Below, one piece after another: positions 37,760 through 50,581 of a DNA stretch of 64,000 nt. The notes under the pieces were generated by a model, which was not told the origin of the DNA, ran no database searches, and saw only the letters and a program-made list of their open reading frames with translations. Positions within the stretch are counted from its first letter, which is position 1. Every line of letters begins with the position of its first letter. Source of the DNA: CAVWUA01 sp963758025 (GTDB lineage Bacteria > Planctomycetota > Planctomycetia > Isosphaerales > Isosphaeraceae); contig CAVWUA010000009.1 of the NCBI GenBank assembly GCA_963758025.1, positions 124,001-188,000 of the forward strand, given 5' to 3'. Made by a program: the position numbers and the translations under genes.

Positions 37760-39395
37760 TCAATCCTCCACGCGCTGAATGCGACCCTCGATGGCGGTCG
37801 TGACGCGGTGGCAGGGCAAGTCGCTGATGGCCTGCTCGGTCGCCTTGTGGAAAGAGATGTCTTCCGGGCCGATGCGGGGCGGGCTTGTCCCGCCTTTATC
37901 GTCTCCGGCGGAAAAGAGCAGGAACCCGTCCTGATAGCCGTTCTTCCAGAGGAAGTCGGTGGTGCCGGCCCGATAGGTCTTCGACAGGTCGAGCGGCTCG
38001 TATCGCGCCGCGCCGCACGAGAGGATTTCCACATCGGCGGGATCAACCCGGATGGTGGGGGGATCGGTCGAGGCGTCGTGATGGTAGCGGAACCGGATGC
38101 CGGAGACGTGGAGGAACTGGCCGCTGCCCTCATCGACCTGGGAGACGGCGTTGCGGAGGATGTCGAGCAACTGGGCGCCGGTCAGGTCGCAGGCGGCCAG
38201 CATGTTGTCGTAGTAGAAGATCCCTTCGATGTCGAAGCCGTTGATGTCGGACCCGGCGGGGATGTTGTCGTTGATCCGGATGCCGCCGCCGTTGATGAAG
38301 GCGATCTCCGTCCGCATGCGATCGCGGACCACGTCGGCCAGGAAGTTGCCGAGCGCCGATTCTCGCGTCCGCACGGCCTCCTCGATCCCTTCCAGGGTGT
38401 GCTCCGTGGTGCCGATGATCGTCAGCGGGTCACGGCCGGTCTGCTTCTGGATGGCCCTGGCGAGCGCTTGCTGGGTCTCCTGGGCCAGGCTCAGCAGGGC
38501 CGGGTCGGGCGCGATGTCGGAACCGAGGGGAACCCGACGCTGCGAGGCCGTCACGGGGCCATCGACCGGGGCCGTCACGTCGATCACCACGACCGACTTG
38601 GCGTCGGCATCCCCCTTGGTGATCAGCGTATCGCCCACCGTGCGGGTCTGGTACGTGTGTTCGTGGCCGCCGACGATCAGGTCGATCCCCGGCACCGCGC
38701 GGGCCAGACGGACGTCCTGGGTCATCTCCTGGTGCGTCAGGGCGATCACCACGTGCGCTCCCATGGCCCGGAGACGGTTCACGGCGTTTTCGGCGAGTTG
38801 AAAGCGGGTCGCGGGATCATCGTAGCGGTAGTCCACGAAATCCGACTTTTGCACGTCGAGCGTCAGGCCGAAGACGCCGACGAGCACGCCCCCGGCGTCG
38901 AACATCATCACTTCATGGGCCTTGCCGACACGCTCCGAAAGCCGCTCGCCCGGCCGGTCCGGGATCGGGCGGTAGAGGATGTTCGTCGTCAGCCAGGGGA
39001 AGTCCGACTGCGCGATCCGTCCCAGAAAGATGCCCGGGTCCTTCTCCTCGAACTCGTGGTTGCCGAACGTGACGGCCATCCGGGTGTCGTAGGCCGACGG
39101 GTCTCCATCGAGCAGGTTCATGGCGCGGATCATCGGCGCGGTGCTCAGGAACTTGCTCGTGAGGGACGGGAACAGAAAGTCCCCCGCGTGCAGCAGCAGG
39201 ACCGGTTTTCCGTCCGCCTCCAACTGCTCGCGGAGCGTCCGCACCCGGCCCAGGCCGCCAACCTGGCCCTTCTCCAGGCCGTCAATCTTGTAGATGTCGT
39301 TGATTTGCAGGATCGTAAACTGATCTTCGGAATCCGCCCGAACCGTCGTCGTCAGGGTCAGGATCAGCACCAACAGCGTGCGACGAGAGGGTCAT
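37760..39395 (-). CDS. 5'-nucleotidase/UshA-type metallophosphatase
   Basis: About 545 residues. The N-terminal metallophosphatase domain has 'ILQINDIYKID' (a variant of the usual NDxHG), 'LLHAGDFLFPS', 'VTFGNHEFEEKD' and 'DLIVGGHEHTYQTR'. The C-terminal nucleotidase domain has 'ESALGNFLADVVRDRM', 'AFINGGGIRINDNIPAG' and 'YDNMLAACDLTG'. The clear frame begins with TTG at 39373, but the ATG at 39395 followed by removal of one base gives 'MTLSRTLLVLILTLTTTVRA', a natural signal peptide, so a +1 base near 39383 is likely. It probably hydrolyses nucleotides outside the cytoplasm. Its C-terminal stop lies 1 base after the cobT stop on the other strand. Confidence 0.88.
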
Positions 39396-39484
39396 GGAGA
39401 GGGCTCCTCGGGGTCGGAGTGCCTTCCGGCTCCGACCGATTCAGGAACGCGAAAAAGACGGCTTCCACGATGCAGAGACGCGGA

Positions 39485-41048
<1,564 letters not shown>

Positions 41049-41162
41049 CAGCGGGCCGGACCTTCTTCAAGGACGTGGCAACGGACATCAAAACGCCAGT
41101 TTACCACGTCCCGAACCGGGCGAGAATCGCGACCGAGCGAACGGAAACCGGGTTTGGCCCCG

Positions 41163-42384
41163 TCAGTCGATCACCTCTTCCACCCGGCTGACGACCGTGC
41201 CGCGCCAGGCGGGTGCGGAGGAGGTCGCCGGGGCGGCAGGCATTCGATTCGCGGAGGATGGTGCCGTCGTCCTTCTGGGTCAGGCTGTAGCCGCGCGCGA
41301 GGACGCCCAGGGGGCTGAGGGCGTCGAGCTGCGCGGCGAGCGTCGCCAGGCGGTGGCCGCGCCGTTGCAGGTCGTCCCTCGAGGCGCAACGGAGCCGCTC
41401 GGTCAGAACGTCGAGCCGATCCCGCGTCTTCTCCAGCCGCTGCTCCCCCGAGCGGATCAGGCGGTCGCCGAGGCGATCGAGCCGGGCGCGGGCGTGCTGA
41501 GCCTCCCCTTGCAGCGAGCGCGCCATCCGTCGGGCCAGGTGGTCCAGGCCGTCGCGGATCTCCCGTCCATCGGGCACGCAGCGCTCGCCGGCCTCGCTCG
41601 GCGTCAAGGCGCGGAAGTCGGCCACGTAGTCGGCGATCGTCACATCAACCTCGTGCCCGACGGCCGACACGACCGGCAGGCGGGAGCCGAAGATCGCCCG
41701 CGCGACGACCTCCTCGTTGAACGCCCAGAGGTCCTCCAGGCTGCCGCCGCCCCGCGCGAGGATCACCAGGTCCGCCCCCCGGACCTGGTTCGCCAGGGCG
41801 ATCGCCCCGGCGATCTCCTCCGCCGCCCCTTGCCCCTGAACCTTCGCCGGCGCGATCAGCACCTCGACCGCCCGCCAGCGGCGGCCGATGACCTGCAAGA
41901 GGTCGCGCACCGCCGCGCCCGTCGGGCTGGTCACGACCACGATCCGCCTCGGAAAGTGGGGCAACGGGCGCTTGCGGTCGGGGTTGAATAGCCCTTCGGC
42001 CTCCAGCCGGGCGAACATCTGCCGGAAGGCCAGCTCCAGCGGGCCGATCCCCTCCGGCTCGATCTTGCGGATCTGGATCTGGTACTCGCTGCGAGGGGCG
42101 TAGAGCGTCACGTCCCCCCGCACCCGCACGGCCAGGCCGTCCTCCAGGTCGAAGACGACCCGCGACGCCGCACTTTTCCAGATCACGGCGTTGATGGCCG
42201 CCGAGGCGTCCTTCAGCTTGAAATAGACGTGCCCCGAGCGGGGCCTCGACAGGCCGGAGATCTCCCCTTGGAGGCTGATGTCGGCGAAGTCATCTTCCAG
42301 GATCGCGCGGATCTGGCCGGTCAGCTCGGAGACGGTCCAGAGACGGTCGGATTCTCTCGTGTCGAACAGCGGCAAACTGGCCAT
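41163..42384 (-). CDS. xseA: Exodeoxyribonuclease VII large subunit (late frame break)
   Basis: About 406 residues. The N-terminal OB-fold starts 'RLWTVSELTGQIRAILEDDF' and 'LQGEISGLSRPRSGHVYFKL'; the catalytic core has 'RIVVVTSPTGAAVRDLLQVI', 'ADLVILARGGGSLEDLWAFN' and 'VVSAVGHEVDVTIADYVADF'; a coiled-coil follows. The start ATG at 42384 begins 'MASLPLFDT'. One extra base near 41213 shifts the end; corrected, the protein finishes 'GTVVSRVEEVID' with a stop at 41163. XseA with XseB degrades single-stranded DNA. No xseB follows in the window. Confidence 0.93.
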
Positions 42385-42600
42385 GCGCCGGCGGTCCTTC
42401 TGGGGCGTTGACGGATGATGGTCCGGAAGATCGGCTCCCCAAAGTGTAGCGACAAGGGCGGGTGGCGTCATGGGGAACTCTCGGTTGCGGTTGACCGTCG
42501 AGACGCCCTGACGTACCATTCCGCGCCCCTTCGGGAACCGGCTCATCTTGTGCGCGTTACGCGGCTCAGCCCGGCACATCCGCTTGCACCGACACCACTT

Positions 42601-43886
42601 ATGACGGACACGGCGACAAAACCACGCGCGGCGGGTCGGCTCACGTCCCTGGCGGTGTTGCTCGGGGTGGGGTTCTGTGCGCGGCTCCTGGCGGCCGTCG
42701 CGGTTCAGGAGGCGGCCCGGCGCGGGGGGAATCGTTGGCTATTTCCCGATACCGACATCTACTGGTTGCTGGCCGAGGCCCTGCGGGCGGGACGTCCGTA
42801 TGTCGTCTCGCAATGGGGAATTCCGCATTACGCGCTACGGACGCCGGGATACCCGCTGTTCCTGGCGGCGTGTCAGGCCGTCTTCGGCGATGCGACATTG
42901 CCCGTGCGGCTGGTTCAAGCGGCCCTGGGGACGGCTTGTGTCGGCCTGGTCTTCTTGCTGTCGAGGCGGGTGGGACCGGGCGAACCGTTGCGGGGCGGGG
43001 TGTCGGTGTCCTGGGTCGCCGCGCTGCTCGCGGCGGTCGAGCCGTACACGGTGGCGATGTCGGTCGTCTTGCTCTCCGAAGCCCTGTTCGTACCGTTGAT
43101 GCTCGTGAGCCTCATCGGCCTGGCGACGCTCTGGCGGGCGGAAGGGGACGATCCTCCGCGTCGGCCGATTCTCTGGGCTTTGGCGACCGGCGCGGCGTCG
43201 GGCGCGGCGATTCTGGTCAAACCGTCCTGGGCGCTCTTCCTTCCGGCGTTCCTGCTGGTCTGGATCGTCGGCGCGGCGCGGGGAGCGTCGGGACGCCGGG
43301 CGAGGGGCCATCCTGGTCGTGGTCGGACTGTCGGTGATGATGGCCCCCTGGTGGGTCCGCAATGCCCGGGTATTCGGCCGGTTCGTGCCGACGGCCCTCT
43401 GGGCGGGGGCCAGCCTTTACGACGGCCTCAGCCCGGAGGCGACCGGCGCCAGCGAGATGAGCTTTCTGAACGATCCCGAGATCCGCTCCCTGGACGAGAC
43501 CGACGCAGGACGCCACGCTCTTGCGGCGATCCCTGGCGTTCGCGCGGGAGCATCCGGGGCGGGTCGCGGAGCTGGCGGCGATCAAGGCCGCGCGGTTCTG
43601 GAGCCCCTGGCCCAACGCCGAGACGTTCCGCTCGACCCCCGTGAACATCGCCAGCGCGCTGGTGACCTTGCCGTTGTTCGCCTTGATCCTCCAGGGGTTC
43701 TGGGAACGTCGCCGCGACCTGCGCAGCCTGGCGATTCTGGCAGGGCCTTTGCTCTATTTCGCCCTCCTGCACATGGCGTTTGTCAGCTCGGTCCGTTATC
43801 GCATTGCCGGCCTGGTTCCGGCGTTCGGCCTGGCGGCGATCGGGGCGAGATGCTGGTGGGGAAGGATCAAGGGGATTGGCAGATGA
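42601..43886 (+). CDS. GT39-like membrane glycosyltransferase (two frame breaks)
   Basis: About 428 residues with roughly 9-10 membrane helices, of the ArnT/dolichyl-phosphate-mannose mannosyltransferase type. The first loop carries 'LFPDTDIYWLLAEALRAGRP', with the acidic residues expected of a GT-C fold, and 'LRTPGYPLFLAACQAVFG' follows. One extra base near 43303 and one near 43513 shift the frame; corrected text includes 'VVVGLSVMMAPWWVRNARVF' and 'LLRRSLAFAREHPGRVAELA'. It would transfer a sugar from a lipid carrier to an exported acceptor. The neighbouring AsmA-like gene supports an envelope role. Confidence 0.87.
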
Positions 43887-43907
43887 TTCATGGCTGATAT
43901 GCCTTCT

Positions 43908-43963
43908 CGTAGGGTGGAGCCCTGCCCACCCTCTTCTTTCGGTGGGCGGTGCCCACCCTGCGG
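43908..43963. repeat. Degenerate copy of the CGTAGGGTGGG palindrome
   Basis: Arms CGTAGGGTGGAGCCCTGCCC (43908 onward) and GGTGGGCGGTGCCCACCCTG (43941-43960) pair imperfectly; the family is the same as at 36051-36105. It sits between the GT39-like gene and the AsmA-like gene. Confidence 0.75.
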
Positions 43964-44015
43964 ATTGATGTTTCGCAACGTGTGGTTGGCGTTCTGACAG
44001 GGAGGTCAGAAACCG

Positions 44016-47000
44016 ATGTCCATTCGGTTCCGGCGCGAAGGGTCCTGTTCTGGGCGTGCGTGCTCGTGCTGGCCATCCTGGCCGGGGGGCTCGGGTTCGC
44101 GTATTCGTATGTCACCGACAGCGACACCCTGGCCCAGGTGATCCGTCAGGAGGCTCCGCGATTCTTTCCCGGCTCGCTCGTGCACGTGGGAAAGGTCCAG
44201 GTGCGGCCGTTTCTGGGGCATGTGACGCTCGGCCAGATCCAGCTCTGGCAGACGATCGACGGCGAGTCGTTTCCCGCCGGGCGGATCGACTGGCTGAACA
44301 TCCGGCACGATCTCCGGGAGATGCTTCATGGCCGGTTCGAGCCACGCGACGTGGTGGTGATCCACCCGGTCTTGAAGCTCCGCCGCCGCGACGACGGGAC
44401 GTGGAACGTCCAGGGAATGCTGGCCGACCCCTGGCCGGGGCCGCCGCTGACGACCCTGCCGGTCATCACGATCGAGAAGGGCGAGGTCGAGATCTACGAG
44501 GCGCAGGACGAGTCGGCGGTGACGCTCCTGAGCGACCTCGATTTACGGATCGAGCCGCGGGACGACGGCCGGATGCAGATTGACGGCACGGCCCGGGGCG
44601 GCCCGTTCGATCGCGTGCAGATTGAAGGGACGTACGATCTCCGCAACGGCAAGCTGGAGCTGAGCCAGGGCACGCTCTCGCGGCTGGCGCTGGCTGACCC
44701 CTTGACCCGCCGCCTGCCGCCGGAGGTCCGCGAGGGGCTCGACCGGCTCAAGCTGACGGGTGGTGAGGTCGATGTCGTGCTCAAGCATCTGACGTTCGAC
44801 CCGGCGCGGCCGGAGCCGATTCAGTACGCCGCGTCGCTCAACCTGCGGGGCGGCACCTGGAACTGCGACGAGCTGCCCTTCCCGCTCGATAACCTGGTGG
44901 CCAGCGCCTCGATCGAAAACGGCGTACTCTTCATCGACCACGCCCTGGGCCGCAACGGCAAGACGACCTTCAAGGCGCGCGGCTGGCTCTCGGCCGACGA
45001 CCCCGAAAACGGCCCGATGGACCTGCGCATCGATGTCTCCGAACTGGTTCTCGACGAGCGCCTCCGCGAGCGGACGCCGGCCGAGAACGTCAAGCTCTGG
45101 GACGAGTTCCAGCCCCGGGGCTGGATCAACCTGGCGCTTCGCGTCGCCCGCAAGCAGACAGGCGAGGAGCCGAAGTTCGGCCTGACGGTGCGCTGCCAGG
45201 ACGTGTCCATCAAGCATTTCATGTTCCCGTACGCGCTGGAACATATTCAGGGGACCCTCGTCTGGCAAGGGCCGCTCATCCAGGTCGATTTGCGGACGAT
45301 CGGCGGCGGCCTGACGGCCCGGGGGACGGTCCGCAACCCGGGGGACGAGGCGATCGTGGCCCTGGATTTCCAGTCGGATTCGATTCCGATGGACGAGAAG
45401 CTGATGGACGCCCTGCCGCCGGAGATCCGCGAGGCGGTCGCGCAGTTCCACCCGAGCGGCTCGGTGCGCGGCACCGCGCAGCTCCGTCGCAAGCCGCCGC
45501 CAGGGCCGGGGCTGCCGGACGACGTCGCCATCCACGCATCCCTCGACCTGAACGAGGGCTGCTCGATCCAGTGGGACGGCATGCCCTACCGGGTCAACGA
45601 GCTGACCGGGCACCTCGACCTGCACCCGGACCACTGGGTCTTCACCAACATGCGCGGCGCAACGGCACGGCGGTCATCGAGGGGAGCGGCAAGGTCGACT
45701 CAGGTCACGCCCGGAGCTTCAGTCGATCGACCTGCACATGAAGGCCCGGCACCTGGAGTTCGACCCCGAGCTGCGCGCGTCGTTGCCGCCCCAGTGGCGG
45801 GAGTCGTGGGACATCCTCAAGCCGAGCGGTTCCAGCGAGGTCGAGGCCCGGATCACGGTCGAGGCGGGGCAGGAGCCGCATTACCTCCTGACGGTCATCC
45901 CCGAGGACGACACGCGCATCCACCTGACGTTGACCCCCGTGGAAGGCACCCCCGGCTCCGAGCGGGGCGAGCCGATCCGCCTGCCGACGATGGACAACAT
46001 CCGCGGCCGGTTCGTCTTCGATGACGGCAAGGTCACCATGCGGGACGTCCACTTCGAGTTCCGCGAGGCCCCCGTCCATGCCAAGAGCGGGATCGTCGTG
46101 CTTCAGGACAACGGCCGGTTCACCCTCACGGCGAAGGACCTGGAGGTGACCCGGCTGCGGCTCGATCACCCCTTGCGCAAGATCATGCCGGATGTCATGG
46201 CGCAGTTCGCCCAGCGGCTCGACGACGGCAAGACCTTCTGGATTCACACCGACCTGGGCATCGGCTGGTCGGGCAAGACGGGGGAGCCGGCGCGGGTCGA
46301 GTGGCAGAACGCCACGGTCGTCTTCGACGACAACACCATCCTGACGAGCCTGCCCCTGGAGAACATCCAGGGGCAGATCGACCACCTCTGGGGCTGGTCC
46401 GACGGCTGGGGCCTGGAGCTGCACGGCATCCTGAACATCGAGAGCATCCGCCTGATGGATCAGCAGATCACCCGGTTGACCTCGCCGCTGCACATCGTGG
46501 ACGGCTGGGCGCGGTTCGAGAGCCTCCAGGGGACCCTGCTCGGAGGTGAGCTTTCGGGCGATATCGCCATCAGCCTGGATGAAACCCCGCGCTACAACGC
46601 CCACTTGCAGATGCTGGACGCCAGCCTGGCGGAAGTGGCCAACAACCTCGACGGCCACCAGAAGCTGCGCGGGTTCATCACCGGCCGGTTGAACGTCTCG
46701 GGCGAGGGGAACGACCTGAAGCGGCTCAACGGCAAGGGGGAGGCCCACCTGCGGGAGGCGAACCTCGGACAATTGCCGTTCATGCTCCGGCTGATCAACC
46801 CCTTGCAGGTCGCCAGCCGGCGCTCCTTGCCGAAGAACGCGTTCGACTCGGCCGACATCGGAATCACACTTCAGGACGGCCGCGCCGACCTGGCCCCGGT
46901 GAAGTTCACCGGCGACGCCTTCAGCCTCCAGGGGACCGGCTGGCTCCACCTGCAAGGGGACCGGATGCTCGACCTGCGGCTCAGCCCGCTCTGGGGGCGT

Positions 47001-47198
47001 AACGAGCACCCGCTACCGATCATCAGCGACCTCACGCGCGAGCTGAACGACCAGGTGTTCGACGTTCACGTCTCCGGTCCGATCAACGCGCCCAAGGCCC
47101 ACGTCCAGGCGCTCCCCTCGGTGCTGCCGCGGGTCACGGAAGGCGTGCGGGACCTCGGCCAGCGCCGCGCGGAACGGCAGGGGGTGCCGAGACGCTGA
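44016..47198 (+). CDS. AsmA/TamB-like inner-membrane-anchored protein (frame breaks)
   Basis: About 1,060 residues. An N-terminal membrane anchor ('VLFWACVLVLAILAGGLGFA') is followed by a long beta-rich body with repeated amphipathic strands, e.g. 'SLVHVGKVQVRPFLGHVTLG', 'IENGVLFIDHALGRNGKTTF' and 'GRFVFDDGKVTMRDVHFEF', as in AsmA/DUF3971 family proteins thought to form lipid-conducting bridges across the envelope. I chose ATG 44016 with GGGAGG ten bases upstream; a missing base near 44036 puts it in the main frame ('MSIRFRR...RRVLFWAC'). Two more missing bases lie near 45660 and 45715. The C-terminal part has the AsmA-type 'GKGEAHLREANLGQLPFMLR'. It may act in outer-membrane lipid transport. 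Confidence 0.83.
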
Positions 47199-47294
47199 TT
47201 TCCGGCGCCCTGGTTTCTTGCGGCTCTCTCCGTGTTATCATCCGGAATCGGGCCCGCGATCGGGTCACAAGGGATCATCACGGAGATTGTGCCG

Positions 47295-47948
47295 ATGCGC
47301 TGCAAGACCGGGTTGCTCGTGGCGGGAATCGCCTTTTGCGGATTGATGGGACTGGGAGCCGATACCCCCGACGACGAGGCCGGGTTCACCCCCTTGTTCG
47401 ACGGCAAGAGCCTCGACAACTGGTCCCGCCACGGCGGTAAGGAAGAGGCGTGGGGGGTCGAGGACGGCCTGCTCGTCAGTCGGGGCGAGGGGGGCGGCTG
47501 GATCGGGACGATGCGGCCGTACGACAATTTCGTGCTCCGGCTCGACTTCCGCCTGACCCCCGGCAGCAATTCGGGCGTCTACCTCCGCGCACCCGACGAC
47601 ACCTCGCATATCTCGCGCACGGGGATGGAGATCCAGATCCTCGACGAGGAGGCCCCGAAGCACAAGAACATCCAGCCCTGGCAAAAGACCGGCGCGATCT
47701 ACCACGTCGCCGCCCCGGAGCTGGGCCACCTGAAGCCGCCCGGCGCGTGGAACTCGATGGAAATCCGCGCGGAGGGGCCGCACGTCGTCATTCATCTCAA
47801 CGGCGCGAAGATCGTGGACGACCACATCGACCGGCACCCCGAACTGGAACAGGAGCACACCGGCCTGAAGCGCAACGAGGGCCTCATCGGCCTGCAAAGC
47901 CACAACGGCCGGGTCGATTTCCGTAATATCCGGATCAAGGAGCTTTGA
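47295..47948 (+). CDS. DUF1080 secreted protein (3-keto-disaccharide hydrolase-like)
   Basis: A 217-residue exported protein. The start at 47295 gives 'MRCKTGLLVAGIAFCGLMGL' as signal peptide, with GGAG upstream; the frame is open to 47232 but would not be exported. The concanavalin-like DUF1080 fold is clear: 'GFTPLFDGKSLDNWSRHGG', 'EDGLLVSRGEGGGWIGT', 'DFRLTPGSNSGVYLRAP', 'GMEIQILDEEAPKH' and 'GLIGLQSHNGRVDFRNIRIK'. Family members act on 3-keto-glycosides or bind glycans. Numerous paralogues are usual in planctomycetes. Confidence 0.93.
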   Translation: MRCKTGLLVAGIAFCGLMGLGADTPDDEAGFTPLFDGKSLDNWSRHGGKEEAWGVEDGLLVSRGEGGGWIGTMRPYDNFVLRLDFRLTPGSNSGVYLRAPDDTSHISRTGMEIQILDEEAPKHKNIQPWQKTGAIYHVAAPELGHLKPPGAWNSMEIRAEGPHVVIHLNGAKIVDDHIDRHPELEQEHTGLKRNEGLIGLQSHNGRVDFRNIRIKEL

Positions 47949-47972
47949 AAGCGTACCGTGGGGCGAGGCGGG

Positions 47973-48197
47973 TCAACGATCCGCCTTCGCGTCGGAGGAT
48001 TCGCCTCCATCCACGACCAGCCCCGCCGCGGCCAGGGCCTCGGGAGGAATTTCCAGGAACCGCGAGAGCAGGAAGTCGCGGCCCCAGTCCTCATTCTCGA
48101 TCGCGTCGAGCGGGGGTAAATCAGACTGGCCGAAGCGCCCGACCAGGAGGTCGTACGCTTCGGCCACGCCCAGTTCGACGATCGGGGTTAGCGCCAT
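47973..48197 (-). CDS. Small unrecognised protein after M50 protease
   Basis: A 74-residue protein starting at ATG 48197, overlapping the end of the site-2 protease gene by about 10 bases. The text 'PIVELGVAEAYDLLVGRFGQ', 'LDAIENEDWGRDFLLSRFLE' and 'IPPEALAAAGL' suggests a helical, non-membrane protein. A longer start at 48248 is possible but would lie fully inside the protease gene in another frame. Function unknown; translational coupling hints at a partner of the protease. Confidence 0.55.
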   Translation of the reverse strand: MALTPIVELGVAEAYDLLVGRFGQSDLPPLDAIENEDWGRDFLLSRFLEIPPEALAAAGLVVDGGESSDAKADR

Positions 48198-49006
48198 GAG
48201 CGGGGTGCCCGGTCGTTGACGGTGATGACGATCGGCGAGAGACGCCATGTCCCGTTGCCCCGGCTGACCCAGCGGTAGCCCGGGGGAGCGGTCCAGATGT
48301 CGTCGTCATCGTCGTAAGGCCGCATGGACCGTTCCTCGGCGCGGACGCGGAGCAGTTCCGCGCCGGCGGCGAAGAAAATGAAGGCCGCCAGGGCACAGTG
48401 GATCAGGTTGCCGTGGAGCAGGCTCCAGCACCCGAACGCCAGGGCCAGGAACCGACCGACGCCCGCGGCGATCTCCGTCGCCCGGAGCCGCCCGACCCAG
48501 CCGCTGAGCAACGCCCGGAAGACCCGTCCGCCGTCCATCGGGAAGGCGGGGACCATGTTAAAGGCCGCCAGGGCCAGGTTGATCCACATCAAGGCCGCGC
48601 TGAAACTCAAGAGCGGCGGTACGTCCGACGGCCATCCGTAATGGGTCGCGTACGCCGTGTCGAGCACGAACAGGCCGACGGCCAGAACCCCCGCGATGGC
48701 GAGATTGACCAGCGGACCGGCCAGCGTGATGAGCAGTTCCGAAGCGGGCTTGCGCGGCATGCGCTCCAGACGGGCGACGCCGCCGATCGGGTACAGGGTG
48801 ATGTCCTCGGTACGGATGCCGCAGAACCGCGCCGTCAGGGCGTGACCCAGCTCGTGCAGCAAGACGCAACCGAAGACGGCCGACACCAGGAGCATCGCCG
48901 CCAGGCCCCCTTGAGAGATTCCCACGAAGGCCAGAAGCAATAAGAACGTCGGGTGCAGGTACAGGTCGATACCGGCCACCCGGCCAAGTTTCCAAGACAT
49001 TCGCAT
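48188..49006 (-). CDS. M50 site-2 protease (SpoIVFB-type)
   Basis: A 272-residue membrane metalloprotease. The zinc motif HELGH (H51, E52, H55) lies in the second helix after 'SAVFGCVLL', and the third ligand in 'NMVPAFPMDGGRVFRALLSG' near residue 155. 'LYPIGGVARLERMPRKPASE' is typical of the SpoIVFB-like branch without PDZ domain. About six helices can be counted. The acidic run 'YDDDDD' lies in the cytoplasmic tail. Such proteases cleave membrane-bound regulators; the substrate is unknown. It is the second M50 protein in the window besides the rseP-like gene. Confidence 0.93.
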   Translation of the reverse strand: MRMSWKLGRVAGIDLYLHPTFLLLLAFVGISQGGLAAMLLVSAVFGCVLLHELGHALTARFCGIRTEDITLYPIGGVARLERMPRKPASELLITLAGPLVNLAIAGVLAVGLFVLDTAYATHYGWPSDVPPLLSFSAALMWINLALAAFNMVPAFPMDGGRVFRALLSGWVGRLRATEIAAGVGRFLALAFGCWSLLHGNLIHCALAAFIFFAAGAELLRVRAEERSMRPYDDDDDIWTAPPGYRWVSRGNGTWRLSPIVITVNDRAPRSWR

Positions 49007-49148
49007 GACGGATATAGTCCTTTCCTCGAAGGCCGAACCTTCTCATTCTAGTTCGTTCGGGCCTCTCGGGAAGTTCGCTTCTCAGGACTAAATCCGCATG
49101 AATATTCGGAACTTGTTTTTAATTGGCAGGTTATGGCGTTCAAGAAAT

Positions 49149-50422
49149 TCAACGTTCCAGAATTCCAGGCCGGGGAAGATTGAATCCCTTGACGAGGACG
49201 TCGAGTTTCGGCCAGTTCTGTGCCTCGGTCACGACCTCGAAGCCGCGTCCGTCGATGACGATGGTGTCCTCCGAGCGAGCCGCGCCGACGCTGGGGCTCC
49301 AGCAGAGGGCCGAATCCGGAACGAGCACCCGCTTGCTCTCGGGAAAAAGCCGCCCTTCGCACGGCCCGTAGCCGATCATCGAGCCCTGGTAGTCGAGCAT
49401 CCACTCATCGGGGTGGTTGAACTTCTCGTAGATGCGCCGGGCGCGGCGGAAGACGCCCGCGACGGTCTCATCGGGGCGTGAGAAAAAGATGCAGGTGGCG
49501 TTGACCATCGCCGCCAGGCCGTGCGCCGCGCGGAACTCGGCATCGATCGGACCGAACGAGACGATCCGGGTCACCGCGGCGCAGAGGCCGTGCCGGCGTC
49601 CGACCGCCGTGATCGTCGCCCGTTTGTGGATCTCGGCCGCCTTGAACGTCGGCTGGCGGAAGCGGGCCAGGCGGTCGTCGCTGGCGACTCGAAGATCGAC
49701 CGGGACGATCCCGTCGCGAAACAGGCGGTGGGCCAGGTGGCCGGCGACGTCCGCCTCGGTCTCCCCCGGCTTGAAGTTACGGCATGTGGCCTCGACGGCC
49801 AGGGTCAGCGACCGCCCGAGCTGTCGCAGATGCTGGCGCTCGCGCCTGGTGAGCGATCGACGCAGCTCGACCAGTTTCGACCGCATGTCCGGCCAGGGGG
49901 CTATGGGGATATCGGCGGCGACCTTCTTTCCGTGGCCCAGCTCGGAGACGATCCGTTTCGGGTCGTCGTACCAGGGCGCTCCTTGAGCTGGAAGCCCAGG
50001 CCGGAGAGTTCCTCCTCGAAGGCGCGGGCGCTCTGCACGTTGTCGCTGATGACGGCACGGCTGCGACGGTTGATGAACAGCAGGACCGCCCCGCGCTCCG
50101 ACGAGAGGCTCTGCGCCAGGTCTCCCCCGGCGGTGAACCAGGCGATCGAGTCGGCCCGGCCGAGGATCAGAGCGTCCAGGTTGTGCTCGTCCAGGAAGGC
50201 AACGACCCGTTGGTGTTTCTCCTCGACATCAGCCCGACGCGCGGCGACTTCCGCGTCGAGATGATCGGCGGCCGGATCATTCATCGCGGGCAGGGTCGCG
50301 GTATTGGGCCGGTCGTCGGCCGTGTGCCGGACCCGCTCGTCCGTCTCGTCGAAATAGTCTTCCAGGTCATCCTGCAAGGGGGGCAAGGTCAGGGCACCCA
50401 GGTCGATTTCTGCTGAGGACAC
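49149..50422 (-). CDS. M24 (creatinase/aminopeptidase-P-like) protein, metal site degenerate
   Basis: About 425 residues with one missing base near 49985. The start is GTG at 50422 after GGGAGG. Residues about 60-170 are a creatinase-like N-terminal domain ('VVAFLDEHNLDALILGRADS', 'IAWFTAGGDLAQS'). The C-terminal part follows the pita-bread fold: 'EADVAGHLAHRLFRDGIVP', 'EFRAAHGLAAMVNATCIFFS' and 'DYQGSMIGYGPCE'. I cannot see the usual metal ligands: the place of 'DxGxxxxxYxxDxTR' reads 'RRHGLCAAVTRIVSFG', and the first late Glu is absent in 'SALCWSPSVGAARSEDTIVI'. It may be a catalytically inactive relative. Confidence 0.8.
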
Positions 50423-50581
50423 GGTGTCGCCTCCCGGAAGGAATCCTCGCGACGGGGCTCCACCCGACGCGTTACAGACCGTCCCGTACTGAGGTCGAAT
50501 CCGACAGAAACCCTCCCGCTCCATTCTCGCGCAAGCTGGACGTTGGTCCTTGGGGGGAATGTCGTGTTCGTGGTCTCTCGT

